Below are positions 8,502 to 16,679 of a stretch of 33,201 bases of DNA, piece after piece. Source of the DNA: Actinomycetota bacterium. GTDB lineage: Bacteria; Actinomycetota; Actinomycetes; Nanopelagicales; Nanopelagicaceae. A program made the position numbers and the translations under genes. Positions within the stretch are counted from its first letter, which is position 1, and each line of letters starts with the position of its first letter. The notes beneath the pieces were generated by a model. The model ran no database searches, had not been told where the DNA came from, and worked only from the letters and a program-made list of their open reading frames with translations. The stretch lies in NCBI GenBank assembly GCA_029978425.1, contig JAPOJL010000001.1, positions 1 to 33,201 on the forward strand, given 5' to 3'.

Positions 8502-9572
8502 TTAACGAATAACGTTCTTGGGGCGAGTAAGAGCGCTCTCACACAGTTGCGTGATTATTTCACTGTAACTCTTGCCAGTTGCTTTCCATAACATCGGAAA
8601 GACCGACATCGAAGTAAACCCTGGCATCGTGTTCAACTCATTGATGATGACCTGGTTATCTTCAGTCAAAAAGAAGTCAACGCGGGCTAATCCCTCACAA
8701 CCTAGCGCTTCAAATGCGGTGACCGCAGAATCACTGATAGCGCGCGCAATCTCGGGTGTGACATTGGCTGGAACATCAAAAGTTGTTGAGCCATCTAGAT
8801 ACTTCGCTTCAAAATCATAGAACTCATGTGGCTCATGAACCCGAATCTCGCCAAGAACCGATGCATGAGCTTTACCGTTAATCTCTAGAACTGCACACTC
8901 AATTTCGCGACCCTTAATTGCAACTTCTACCATTGCACGTGGGTCATGACGGTGCGCTTCTTCAATCGCTGGAGCTATCTCGCTATCGCTCTTTACTTTC
9001 GTTGTGCCACGACTTGATCCGCTTCGCGCCGGTTTAACAAAGACAGGTAGTCCCAACGCTCTAATTTTTGCAATTTCTAATTCACGGTGCGCGATCCAAT
9101 CGCGCTGGTGAACGGTAATTCCATCAGCAACAGCGAGACCAAAATCGGCATAGATTGGTTTAGCAAAAGTTTTATCCATGGCAACGGATGACGCAAGAAC
9201 TCCAGAGCCGACATAAGGAATGTCAGCCATCTCAAATAAGCCTTGAATTGTTCCGTCCTCGCCATAAGCGCCATGAAGAAGAGGGAAAGCGAGATCAATC
9301 GCGAGTGGCGCGCCATCAGCATTTTTGAGACCGTGAATATCAGCGTTGATACCAGGGGCAGTATCAGGGACTATCGGGAGCCCATCACTACCTAAGCCAA
9401 AGTCATCTGCGCTCTTGAGTGCGACCCACTTTCCACGCAAAGTAATACCAATCAAAATTGGTTCAAAGAGATTTCTATCAATCGCCTCGAGCACGCCTTT
9501 TGCAGAGATACATGAAATGGAATGTTCACTGCTGCGGCCACCGCAGATGATTGCTACGCGTTTCTTGCTCAT
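8502..9572 (-). CDS. ddl: D-alanine--D-alanine ligase
   Basis: ATP-grasp ligase that joins two D-alanines for peptidoglycan precursor synthesis in the cytoplasm. At 356 residues it is normal length. The N-terminal CGGRSSEHSISCISAKGV holds the conserved EHxxS. The central glycine/serine loop ARSGSSRGTTKV (near 180-192) closes over ATP. The C-terminal INELNTMPGFTSMSVFPMLW provides the magnesium and D-Ala binding residues. The ATG overlaps the gpsA stop by 4 bases (ATGA), so the two are translationally coupled. In M. tuberculosis a DUF3515 gene neighbours ddl; it is absent here. Confidence 0.96.
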   Translation of the reverse strand: MSKKRVAIICGGRSSEHSISCISAKGVLEAIDRNLFEPILIGITLRGKWVALKSADDFGLGSDGLPIVPDTAPGINADIHGLKNADGAPLAIDLAFPLLHGAYGEDGTIQGLFEMADIPYVGSGVLASSVAMDKTFAKPIYADFGLAVADGITVHQRDWIAHRELEIAKIRALGLPVFVKPARSGSSRGTTKVKSDSEIAPAIEEAHRHDPRAMVEVAIKGREIECAVLEINGKAHASVLGEIRVHEPHEFYDFEAKYLDGSTTFDVPANVTPEIARAISDSAVTAFEALGCEGLARVDFFLTEDNQVIINELNTMPGFTSMSVFPMLWKATGKSYSEIITQLCESALTRPKNVIR

Positions 9573-10573
9573 GCGTGATCAATCTCCGCTCCGGTATGAA
9601 TCTTCATTAGATTTGTGATCGCTTGATAAGGCGTAATGGTATTACTTACAACGTCTTGCACTGCTTCCATAATTGGCGCTTCCACTCCCACAAGATGAGC
9701 AAGATCCACTACCGCGCGCGCTGTGGCAACGCCTTCAACAGTCGAGAGCACTTCAGCTCGCGCTTTCTCCATCGATCCTGTGCGTCCCAACGCTTCACCG
9801 AAGGAGCGATTGCGTGATAACGGTGATCCACATGTCGCAAGCAAATCACCAACGCCAGCAAGGCCAACAAAAGTAAGTGGCATAGCGCCACGAGCAATAC
9901 CGAGTCTTGTGACTTCATTAAGTCCGCGGGTTATAACAAGTGCTTGAGTATTCTCGCCAAAACCCATTCCGATTGACATTCCAACTGCAAGTGCAATGAC
10001 ATTCTTCGCCGCACCTGCTAATTCGCATCCAATAACGTCATTGGATGTGTAAACGCGGAAATATGGTGCGCTAAATGCTTTCGCAGTTTGATCAGCGAGT
10101 TCTTGAGATGTTGAGGCGGCGACCGCTCCTGCGGGTTGGCGCAAAACTACTTCGCGAGCCAGATTTGGTCCAGTAAGTATTGCTAACTTATCTTCACCAA
10201 AACCCAACACCTCATGAATGACTTCAGTCATACGGAGTTGAGTTGACACTTCAATTCCCTTCAGTGTTGAAACGATGGGAACGCCAGATGAAAAACGAGG
10301 TTTCCAGAGCGCAAGATTTTCGCGAAGTGATTGGGCAGGCACTGCCAGAGCAATCATTTCCGCGTGATTAAAGGCGGTATCAAGATCAGATGTTGCTCGT
10401 AGATTATGAGGTAACTCGATGCCTGGAAGTGATGAGTTATTTCTATGGCTGGTGTTTATCTCGTCTACAACTGCTTGGTTACGACCCCAAATCAGGACAT
10501 CATTGCCAGCATCACAAAGTATTTGGGCAATTGACGTTCCCCATTGCCCCGAACCAAGAACGGTAACTTTCAT
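9569..10573 (-). CDS. gpsA: Glycerol-3-phosphate dehydrogenase [NAD(P)+]
   Basis: Reduces dihydroxyacetone phosphate to sn-glycerol-3-phosphate, the backbone for phospholipids. In this 334-residue protein the Rossmann loop GSGQWGTSIA is at 7-16, the catalytic lysine is probably K190 in ELAGAAKNVIALAVG, and the C-terminal domain holds GLAGVGDLLATCGSPLSRNRSFG. ATG at 10573 shares a base with the plsC stop (TAATG). Placing the enzyme that makes G3P directly after the acyltransferase that acts on acylated G3P suggests coordinated phospholipid synthesis. Confidence 0.96.
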   Translation of the reverse strand: MKVTVLGSGQWGTSIAQILCDAGNDVLIWGRNQAVVDEINTSHRNNSSLPGIELPHNLRATSDLDTAFNHAEMIALAVPAQSLRENLALWKPRFSSGVPIVSTLKGIEVSTQLRMTEVIHEVLGFGEDKLAILTGPNLAREVVLRQPAGAVAASTSQELADQTAKAFSAPYFRVYTSNDVIGCELAGAAKNVIALAVGMSIGMGFGENTQALVITRGLNEVTRLGIARGAMPLTFVGLAGVGDLLATCGSPLSRNRSFGEALGRTGSMEKARAEVLSTVEGVATARAVVDLAHLVGVEAPIMEAVQDVVSNTITPYQAITNLMKIHTGAEIDHA

Positions 10574-11379
10574 TACTTCGCCTTGCGCTGAGCTTTCTTG
10601 TAATTGCCGATGCGCGGTAAATCTGATTTCTTCGGATCAAAACGTACGGCAGGAGCTTTTTCTCCACGCAGAATCTCAAGTAATTCCGTAATCCGATCCA
10701 TAATGAAATCCGCTGCCTCTTCGATCGCTTGCTGATCATCGGCGCGGCCCTTCCACTTCGAAAGATCAAGTGGATCGCCCATCAGAATCGAAATCTTGGT
10801 ACGAGGAAATAATCGCAATTTCTTACTGTATGGCGGGAGTACTTTCTCAGGTCCCCATGATGCACATGGATAAATTGGCGCACCTGTAATAAGAGCCAAT
10901 CGTGCAACGCCAGTCTTTGCCTTCATTGGCCATAAATTCTCATCACGCGTCAAAGTTCCTTCAGGATAAACACCGAGAAGATGTCCTGCCTTCAAGACAG
11001 CAATCGCATGCTCTAACCCTTTGACTGCATCCTTGGATTCTCGCGATACCGGAATCTGTCCTGCTCCTCGGATTACTCGACCAATAATTGGGACTTTAAA
11101 AACTGATTCTTTACCAAGGTATCGCGGAGCTCGACCGTTGTTATAAAGAAAGTGGGTGAACGTCAGCGGATCAACATATGAAAGATGATTACACACAACG
11201 ATGGCTGCGCCGGTCTTAGGAAGTTTCTCTGCGCCACGCCAATCCTTCTTCGTTAGAAGGTTCAAAATCGGTCTTAGGACCGTTGCGCCAAATTTAAACC
11301 AGGGATTTGAACCAAGTGGACGGCCAGTTGGCGGCTCATACGAAATACGGACTTCGGAATTACTCATGGGTGAAGCCAT
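10573..11379 (-). CDS. plsC: 1-acyl-sn-glycerol-3-phosphate acyltransferase (PlsC family)
   Basis: 268-residue acyltransferase of the PlsC/AGPAT family, expected to convert lysophosphatidic acid to phosphatidic acid at the membrane. It has the catalytic H-x4-D motif NHLSYVDP (H65, D70), the glycerol-phosphate binding YPEGTLTR (139-145), and the later GAPIYPCASWG block. The C-terminal 30 residues are basic and may rest on the membrane. The start could be ATG at 11379 or ATG at 11367; neither has a strong ribosome-binding site, and I kept the longer. Followed by gpsA with a one-base overlap. Exact acyl acceptor is inferred from context. Confidence 0.88.
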   Translation of the reverse strand: MASPMSNSEVRISYEPPTGRPLGSNPWFKFGATVLRPILNLLTKKDWRGAEKLPKTGAAIVVCNHLSYVDPLTFTHFLYNNGRAPRYLGKESVFKVPIIGRVIRGAGQIPVSRESKDAVKGLEHAIAVLKAGHLLGVYPEGTLTRDENLWPMKAKTGVARLALITGAPIYPCASWGPEKVLPPYSKKLRLFPRTKISILMGDPLDLSKWKGRADDQQAIEEAADFIMDRITELLEILRGEKAPAVRFDPKKSDLPRIGNYKKAQRKAK

Positions 11380-11411
11380 GAGATAAGCCTAGTTCAGAAA
11401 AAGCTGGAGAC

Positions 11412-11448
11412 AGAAAAATAAGGGCCACGCGTGGATGCGTGGCCCTTA
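11412..11448 (-). terminator. Rho-independent terminator of hup
   Basis: Perfect 12-base-pair stem (arms 11419-11430 and 11437-11448) with a 6-base loop. On the minus strand it is followed directly by TTTTT, the classic intrinsic terminator form. It lies 13 bases after the hup stop, so hup is probably transcribed alone and separated from plsC. Confidence 0.85.
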
Positions 11449-11461
11449 AGAGAAAAGATAT

Positions 11462-11872
11462 TTATCTCTTCTTGCCCTTCTTTGCCTTTGCCTTCTTTGC
11501 AACCTTCTTTGTAGCCTTCTTAGCAACCTTCTTGGCTGCCTTCTTTGCTACTGGCTTTGCAACGACGACTGGCTTTGGAGCAGGTCCCAATTTGCGAGCG
11601 CCGGAAACAGTTTCCTTGAGCGCCTTAGCTGGGAGGAAGCGAACTTTCTTGCTCGCCTTGATCTGGATCGTTTCGCCAGTGAAAGGGTTACGTCCCTTGC
11701 GAGCTTTACGATCAACTTTCTTGAACTTTCCAAAGTCGTTGATGGTTACATCTTCGCCCTTGTGGATGTTGCGCACGATTGAATCGAAGACGATTTCAAC
11801 AGCGTGTGCTGCCTCTTTCTTGCTTCCGTTGAAGTGTGGAGCCAACGAAGCAATGAACTGGGTCTTGTTCAT
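11462..11872 (-). CDS. hup: HU-family DNA-binding protein with lysine/alanine-rich tail
   Basis: Nucleoid-associated protein of 136 residues. Residues 1-90 form the HU fold: MNKTQFIASLAPHFNGSKKEA, then the DNA-binding arm GRNPFTGETIQI at about 68-79. From about 96 onward a tail of repeated AKK/VAKK units follows, as in mycobacterial HupB and streptomycete HupS, where it resembles eukaryotic histone H1 and strengthens DNA binding. ATG at 11872 with AAGGGGA 4 bases upstream, an excellent ribosome-binding site. A palindrome cluster lies directly upstream of that site and a strong terminator follows. Position next to leuCD matches M. tuberculosis hupB. Confidence 0.95.
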   Translation of the reverse strand: MNKTQFIASLAPHFNGSKKEAAHAVEIVFDSIVRNIHKGEDVTINDFGKFKKVDRKARKGRNPFTGETIQIKASKKVRFLPAKALKETVSGARKLGPAPKPVVVAKPVAKKAAKKVAKKATKKVAKKAKAKKGKKR

Positions 11873-11884
11873 TTAATCCCCTTA

Positions 11885-11932
11885 TTTACGCGTAAAGTTA
11901 AGCGTTTGCTTAACCTGTTCTTAAATTTACGC
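11885..11932 (-). promoter_or_regulatory. Palindrome cluster upstream of the hup ribosome-binding site
   Basis: A perfect 12-base palindrome TTTACGCGTAAA (11885-11896) abuts a perfect hairpin GTTAAGC-GTTT-GCTTAAC (11897-11914). A further TTTACGC half-site lies at 11926-11932, and another, GCGTAAA, at 12017-12023. The cluster begins one base upstream of the hup ribosome-binding site, in the 192-base hup/leuD gap. It could bind a repressor (possibly HU itself) or form an mRNA structure. Function is inference; the symmetry is seen directly. Confidence 0.4.
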
Positions 11933-12014
11933 AGAAAAATCAATGTTTTCGCGTATCACGCTCGGTGTGTCGCAATAATTCGCAACGTCTTTCACCCAAG
12001 ATTTTGCATTTTTT

Positions 12015-12048
12015 ATGCGTAAAAAACCCTCAATTAAAGGTTGAGAGT
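12015..12048 (-). terminator. Rho-independent terminator of leuC-leuD
   Basis: On the minus strand, 16 bases after the leuD stop, an 8-base-pair stem (arms 12041-12048 and 12026-12033, one G-U pair) with a 7-base loop is followed by a run of T. This is a good intrinsic terminator that separates leuCD from hup. Confidence 0.75.
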
Positions 12049-12064
12049 CGGAGAAATTATCGCG

Positions 12065-12664
12065 TTATGACAAGACAGGAAGAGTTTTTGGCTTGAAATT
12101 CGCACGTTTTTCCTCGAATTTCTCAACATCGCCAAGATTTCGCATCGTTAAACCAATGTCATCAAGGCCTTCCATCAAGCGCCAACGCGTGTAATCATCA
12201 AGATCAAAGGAAATCCGCTCATTTTTGTAGGCCACGCTCTTTGAATCCAGATTAACAGTTATCGCCATCGCCGGATCGGCTTCAATCGCAGCCCAAAGTT
12301 TTTCAACTTCTGCCTGGGGCATAATCACGGTGAGAAGTCCGCCTTTGAGTGAGTTTCCGCGGAAAATGTCGGCAAAGCGGCTCGAAATCACTACCTTGAA
12401 GCCATAGTTCTGCAGCGCCCATACCGCGTGCTCACGAGAAGATCCGGTCCCAAAATCAACTCCGGCTACCAAAATCGTTGCGGCTTTGAACTCTGCTTTA
12501 TTTAAGACAAATTCTGGGTCGTTACGCCATGCTGCAAAGAGTCCATCTTCAAACCCCGAGCGAGTAACGCGCTTGAGATAGACAGCAGGGATGATCTGGT
12601 CGGTATCTACGTTGCTGCGACGTAGCGGGATGCCAGTTCCAGTGTGAGAAATGAATTTTTCCAT
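12065..12664 (-). CDS. leuD: 3-isopropylmalate dehydratase, small subunit
   Basis: Small subunit of isopropylmalate isomerase, which interconverts 2- and 3-isopropylmalate in leucine synthesis. It has 199 residues, the usual length. It shows [17 protein letters not shown] near the N-terminus and [11 protein letters not shown] in the swivelling domain, both diagnostic. ATG at 12664, 8 bases after the leuC stop; the two form one transcription unit ending at the terminator downstream. Confidence 0.96.
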   Translation of the reverse strand: MEKFISHTGTGIPLRRSNVDTDQIIPAVYLKRVTRSGFEDGLFAAWRNDPEFVLNKAEFKAATILVAGVDFGTGSSREHAVWALQNYGFKVVISSRFADIFRGNSLKGGLLTVIMPQAEVEKLWAAIEADPAMAITVNLDSKSVAYKNERISFDLDDYTRWRLMEGLDDIGLTMRNLGDVEKFEEKRANFKPKTLPVLS

Positions 12665-12672
12665 GGCTCCTC

Positions 12673-14070
12673 CTACAAATCTGCTGGCGATGAAAGCGTG
12701 CCGCGAATTGCAGTCGCCGCTGCAACAAGTGGGCTAACAAGATGGGTGCGACCGCCTTTACCTTGACGGCCTTCGAAATTTCTATTGCTCGTGGATGCTG
12801 AACGCTCCCCTGGCTTCAACTGGTCAGGATTCATACCAAGACACATGGAGCAACCAGCGCTGCGCCATTCAGCACCAGCATCAAGAAAGACTTTGTCGAG
12901 CCCTTCCGATTCAGCCTGCAATCTCACGCGCGCAGAACCGGGGACGACCATCATGCGCGTATTGGAATCTACTTTCTTGCCCTTAATAATCGCAGCAGCA
13001 GCTCGTAAATCTTCGATACGGCCGTTGGTGCATGAGCCGAGAAAAACAGTATCAATCTTTATCTTTTTCATCGGAGTTCCGGCTGCGAGGTCCATGTAGA
13101 CCAGCGCGCGTTCTGCGGCGGTGCGCTCTTCAGGATCGCTAAAGGATTCAGGGTTAGGGACCTCGCTATTCAGCGGGATTCCTTGTCCCGGATTTGTACC
13201 CCAAGTAACGAATGGCGATAGTTCATCAGCGTTGAGGTAGATCTCTTTATCAAATGTCGCATCATCATCGGTCTTCAGCGTCTTCCAATAAGCAACCGCG
13301 GCATCCCAATCAGCGCCTTGCGGAGCATGTGGACGACCTTTGATGTAATTGAAAGTTGTTTCATCAGGTGCAATCAATCCTGCGCGAGCTCCGGCTTCAA
13401 TCGACATATTGCAGATAGTCATACGCGCTTCCATCGAAAGTGCGCGGATTGCGCTGCCGCGATACTCCAAAACATAGCCTTGACCGCCACCTGTGCTGAT
13501 CTTGGCGATGATCGCCAAGATGATGTCTTTGCTTGTGACGCCAGGCTTGAGCGTTCCTTCGACATTAATCGCCATAGTCTTTGGTTTGGCAAGAGGAAGA
13601 GTTTGAGTAGCGAGAACATGTTCAACTTCGCTGGTGCCAATTCCAAATGCGAGAGCTCCAAATGCGCCATGTGTTGAGGTATGCGAATCGCCGCAGACAA
13701 TTGTCATACCAGGTTGAGTTAATCCAAGTTGTGGGCCCACCACGTGAACGATGCCTTGTTCAACATCGCCCAAGGAATGGATTCGCACACCAAATTCAGC
13801 ACAATTCTTCCGCAAAGTATCGACCTGGAGTCGCGATACGGGATCTGCAATAGGTTTATCAATATCAAGAGTAGGGACGTTATGGTCTTCGGTGGCGAGC
13901 GTTAAATCAGGGCGACGGACTTTTCTTCCACTTAGCCTTAAACCGTCAAATGCTTGTGGACTTGTGACTTCGTGAATCAGATGCAGGTCGATGTAGAGAA
14001 GATCTGGCTCGCCTGCTGTGCGGCGGACGACATGATCTTCCCAAACTTTTTCCGCGAGCGTCTTACCCAT
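12673..14070 (-). CDS. leuC: 3-isopropylmalate dehydratase, large subunit
   Basis: Large, iron-sulfur subunit of isopropylmalate isomerase of the aconitase family; 465 residues. The cluster-ligating cysteines are visible: C347 in [13 protein letters not shown] and C407 and C410 in [10 protein letters not shown], the same spacing as E. coli LeuC. The [27 protein letters not shown] block is also diagnostic. ATG at 14070, with AAGGGG about 12 bases upstream. Divergently transcribed from the IclR-type regulator ndgR across only 58 bases, so regulation by that protein is expected from the NdgR/LtbR precedents in Streptomyces and Corynebacterium. Confidence 0.97.
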   Translation of the reverse strand: MGKTLAEKVWEDHVVRRTAGEPDLLYIDLHLIHEVTSPQAFDGLRLSGRKVRRPDLTLATEDHNVPTLDIDKPIADPVSRLQVDTLRKNCAEFGVRIHSLGDVEQGIVHVVGPQLGLTQPGMTIVCGDSHTSTHGAFGALAFGIGTSEVEHVLATQTLPLAKPKTMAINVEGTLKPGVTSKDIILAIIAKISTGGGQGYVLEYRGSAIRALSMEARMTICNMSIEAGARAGLIAPDETTFNYIKGRPHAPQGADWDAAVAYWKTLKTDDDATFDKEIYLNADELSPFVTWGTNPGQGIPLNSEVPNPESFSDPEERTAAERALVYMDLAAGTPMKKIKIDTVFLGSCTNGRIEDLRAAAAIIKGKKVDSNTRMMVVPGSARVRLQAESEGLDKVFLDAGAEWRSAGCSMCLGMNPDQLKPGERSASTSNRNFEGRQGKGGRTHLVSPLVAAATAIRGTLSSPADL

Positions 14071-14128
14071 GTTCTTGTCTAACCCCTTGTGGTTTGCTTC
14101 TCACATCATGAGATGGCAATATTAGATT
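14071..14128. promoter_or_regulatory. Divergent leuC/ndgR control region with inverted repeat
   Basis: Both promoters must lie in or near these 58 bases. An inverted repeat TCTCA-CATCA-TGAGA occupies 14099-14113, a size suited to an IclR-family operator. On the minus strand TAATAT just beyond it (14119-14124) could be the leuC -10. No ribosome-binding site precedes the ndgR ATG, so its message may be leaderless. Site assignments are inference. Confidence 0.35.
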
Positions 14129-14848
14129 ATGGACAAAAAGAATAGCGGAGTTGGCGTCCTAGATAAAGCCGTAAGAATTCTAGGCGTCTTGGAATCTGGA
14201 CCACACTCACTTTCTGAACTTGTTGCCGCCACAAAGATCGCGCGTCCGACTGCGCATCGACTAGCCGTCGCATTGGAATTTCACCGCCTTGTAGCCCGCG
14301 ACCTCAACGGTCGATTTATTCTCGGCCCGAGATCCGGTGAACTCTCAGCATCTGCTGGCGAAGATCGACTTCTAGCCGCAGCGACTCCAGCACTCACCGC
14401 ACTTCGCGATGCAACAGGTGAAAGCGCGCAGCTTTATCGTCGCCAAGGAGATATGCGCATCTGTGTTGCTGCCGCTGAACGTCTTTCAGGTCTACGTGAT
14501 TCTGTTCCGATTGGCGCAGCCCTCACTATGAATGCGGGATCTGCTGCCCAGATACTTTTGGCGTGGGAAGATGCTGACAAACTTCATCGCGCATTAACGA
14601 ATGCACGTTTTAACGCCGCTGCTCTTTCTGCAGTACGCCGACGCGGTTGGGCACAAAGTGTTGGAGAACGTGAGCCCGGCGTTGCCTCTGTTTCTGCGCC
14701 GGTTCGCGGCCCTAATAATCGCGTAATTGCGGCAGTAAGTATTAGTGGGCCAATTGAAAGATTGGGTCGTCAACCTGGACGAATTCATGCCGCTGCGGTT
14801 GTGGCAACAGCTGCGCGATTAAGCGAATATATCTCTAAGAAATCTTAA
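14129..14848 (+). CDS. ndgR: IclR-family transcriptional regulator (NdgR/LtbR type)
   Basis: 239-residue regulator. Residues about 8-70 are a winged helix-turn-helix (VLDKAVRILGVLESGPHSLSELVAATKIARPTAHRL). Residues about 75-235 are the IclR effector-binding domain, with RRQGDMRICVAAAERLSGLRDSVPIGAALTMNAGSAAQILLAW. Position, divergent from leuCD and followed by tRNA-Glu/Gln and gltX, is that of NdgR in Streptomyces and LtbR in Corynebacterium, which control leuCD and other amino-acid genes. The ATG at 14129 lacks an obvious ribosome-binding site, consistent with a leaderless transcript. Target and effector are inferred from orthology. Confidence 0.88.
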   Translation: MDKKNSGVGVLDKAVRILGVLESGPHSLSELVAATKIARPTAHRLAVALEFHRLVARDLNGRFILGPRSGELSASAGEDRLLAAATPALTALRDATGESAQLYRRQGDMRICVAAAERLSGLRDSVPIGAALTMNAGSAAQILLAWEDADKLHRALTNARFNAAALSAVRRRGWAQSVGEREPGVASVSAPVRGPNNRVIAAVSISGPIERLGRQPGRIHAAAVVATAARLSEYISKKS

Positions 14849-14870
14849 TTAACTAATTTCAATAATTATC

Positions 14871-14895
14871 TAAATGCACTTACCATCTGCATTCA
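14871..14895. terminator. Possible bidirectional terminator between ndgR and tRNA-Glu
   Basis: Imperfect hairpin TAAATGCA...TGCATTCA (arms 14871-14878 and 14888-14895, loop of 9) in the A/T-rich gap where ndgR (+) and the tRNA pair (-) converge. There is no strong T run on either side, so termination is only a possibility. Confidence 0.3.
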
Positions 14896-14921
14896 ATTAC
14901 CACGATTTCACTAAACGAGTC

Positions 14922-14997
14922 TGGCAGCCCCGAAGGGATTCGAACCCTCGTAGCTGGCTTGAGAAGCCAGAGTCCTAGGCCGCTAGACGACGGGGCC
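14922..14997 (-). tRNA. tRNA-Glu (anticodon CTC)
   Basis: Minus-strand cloverleaf. The acceptor GGCCCCG pairs with CGGGGCT (G-U at the first pair). The anticodon stem CTGGC/GCCAG holds the loop TTCTCAA, giving anticodon CTC for GAG codons. The T loop is TTCGAAT. The discriminator base is G, and the 3' CCA is encoded at 14922-14924. Body without CCA is 14925-14997. Downstream of gltX and tRNA-Gln on the same strand. Confidence 0.96.
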
Positions 14998-15057
14998 AGA
15001 TCTCGTTTATTCAGTTGTTACGCCGTTAGTTCTTGACTGTGGTGTTAAGAACGAACG

Positions 15058-15132
15058 TGGCTGGGGTACCAGGACTCGAACCTAGACAAGCTGAACCAGA
15101 ATCAGCTGGGCTGCCAATTACCCCATACCCCA
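15058..15132 (-). tRNA. tRNA-Gln (anticodon CTG)
   Basis: Minus-strand cloverleaf. The acceptor TGGGGTA pairs with TACCCCA, including the weak U-A first pair typical of tRNA-Gln. The anticodon stem GCTGA/TCAGC holds the loop TTCTGGT, giving anticodon CTG for CAG codons. T loop TTCGAGT, discriminator G, encoded CCA at 15058-15060. Body without CCA is 15061-15132. It lies 71 bases after the gltX stop and 60 bases before tRNA-Glu, probably in the same transcript. Confidence 0.96.
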
Positions 15133-15203
15133 ATATCTACTGCTCATTACTGCGCTGATAACAACGCTGCAATTGCGCGCAAGAATACCCCGAATTTTGG
15201 GGC

Positions 15204-16679
15204 TTAACTAATTGCCGCAGTAAGACGTGCGATAGACCGTTCTTTACCGAGTAACTCCATCGATTCAAAAAGTGGTGGCGAGATATGGCTGCCCGTTACT
15301 GCAATTCTCACTGGCCCAAAAGCAACGCGTGGCTTCAGGCCCATTTCGTCAAGCAGCGCTTTGCGCAATTCGGCTTCAATCAGATCATGCTTCCATTCAC
15401 TAAGGGGCTGGAGTACCTCAAGCGCCCTCTTAATTACATGTTGCGAAGGCTCTTCGCCAATCTTGCTTGATGACTCGGCATCAAACGTCACTTTCTCTAC
15501 AAAGAGGAATTTCAACATTGCAGTAACTTCATTCATCCGCGCGATACGTTCTTGAATGATAGGTAGCGCTGACTTTACGACGGTGATTTCAGCATCACTT
15601 CCTTGAATGACGCCATCTTTGAGCAGGAATGGAAGCGCGCGCGTTAAGAAATCATCAATTGTGAGTGCGCGAATCTTGTCTCCATTGATTGCTTCCAGTT
15701 TCTTCATATCAAAACGCGCTGGTGAGCTATTGACTCGCTCTACAGTGAAGAGTTGAACGAGCTCTTCCATCGTAATATTTTCCCGATCATCCCCGGGCGA
15801 CCATCCCAGAAGTGCTAAGTAGTTACAGAGTGCTTCTGGCAGGAAACCTTGTTCGCGATACCAGGCAATAGAAACTTCACCATTACGTTTGGAGAGTTTG
15901 GCATTATCTTGCCCCATCACGAACGGAAGATGTGCGAAGAATGGAAAGTCTTCTGCTGCAACTCCCATCGCTTGATAGACCCGAATTTGTCGTGGAGTGG
16001 AAGAGAGCAGATCTTCTCCTCGTAAAACGTGAGTTACTTTCATCAAGACATCATCAACCGCCACCGCTAACGTGTAGAGCGGTGAACCATCAGCTCGCAT
16101 CAATACGAAATCAGGTACAAATTTGTGATCGAAAGTCACTTCCCCGCGAATCAAGTCAGTAAAGCGAGTCTCACCATCGGGCATGCGCATACGTATAACT
16201 GGCTTACGGCCTTCTGCTTGGAAGCGAGATATCTCATCAGCGCTTAGCGAGCGACACTTTCCGTCGTATCCCGGTGCCTGATTGAGTTCGCGTTGCTTCT
16301 CACGTCGCGCTTCAAGCTCTTCAGTCGAGCAGTAGCAGTTATAGGCATCGCCATTCTGTAGGAACTTTTGAGCCCATTCGTTATAGATATCAAGACGTTG
16401 CGATTGTAGATAAGGTCCATAAGGTCCACCAACTTCAGGGCCCTCATCCCAATTCAAGCCGAGCCACTGGAGAGTTTCGATTGCACGCTGAATGTATTCA
16501 TCAGTCACGCGTTCACGATCGGTATCTTCAATGCGGAAGATGAGCTTTCCTCCCGTATGTCGCGCATAAGCCCAATCAAAGAGCGCAGTGCGAATATTTC
16601 CAACGTGAAGATCGCCAGTCGGTGATGGCGCAAAACGGGTGCGTACTTCTCTCTGAGCACTCTTGTGATCAGCTGGCAC
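15204..16679 (-). CDS. gltX: Glutamyl-tRNA synthetase
   Basis: Class I synthetase of 491 residues. [22 protein letters not shown] contains the HIGH-type signature HVGN (25-28), followed by [11 protein letters not shown]. The KMSKS-type loop is KLSKR at 261-265 in [11 protein letters not shown]. Actinobacteria generally lack glutaminyl-tRNA synthetase and use a non-discriminating GltX that also charges tRNA-Gln, corrected by GatCAB; the two adjacent tRNAs fit this. GTG at 16679 is preceded by AAGGTG with 7 bases spacing and overlaps the end of the FAH-family gene by 11 bases, so the two are coupled. Confidence 0.95.
   Translation of the reverse strand: MPADHKSAQREVRTRFAPSPTGDLHVGNIRTALFDWAYARHTGGKLIFRIEDTDRERVTDEYIQRAIETLQWLGLNWDEGPEVGGPYGPYLQSQRLDIYNEWAQKFLQNGDAYNCYCSTEELEARREKQRELNQAPGYDGKCRSLSADEISRFQAEGRKPVIRMRMPDGETRFTDLIRGEVTFDHKFVPDFVLMRADGSPLYTLAVAVDDVLMKVTHVLRGEDLLSSTPRQIRVYQAMGVAAEDFPFFAHLPFVMGQDNAKLSKRNGEVSIAWYREQGFLPEALCNYLALLGWSPGDDRENITMEELVQLFTVERVNSSPARFDMKKLEAINGDKIRALTIDDFLTRALPFLLKDGVIQGSDAEITVVKSALPIIQERIARMNEVTAMLKFLFVEKVTFDAESSSKIGEEPSQHVIKRALEVLQPLSEWKHDLIEAELRKALLDEMGLKPRVAFGPVRIAVTGSHISPPLFESMELLGKERSIARLTAAIS

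Noticed and set aside
11462..11600. Short-period repeat resembling a tandem array
   Set aside because: The periodicity comes from AKK/VAKK codons of the HU tail; it is coding, not a CRISPR or satellite.
11439..11876. 145-residue plus-strand frame with long hydrophobic phenylalanine/alanine runs
   Set aside because: It is the complement of the hup lysine/alanine tail (AAG repeats read as CTT); the HU protein is clearly the real gene.
15186..15203. CCCC-GGGG hairpin just after the gltX stop
   Set aside because: The stem is only four pairs with no T run, so I did not call it a terminator; read-through into the tRNAs seems likelier.
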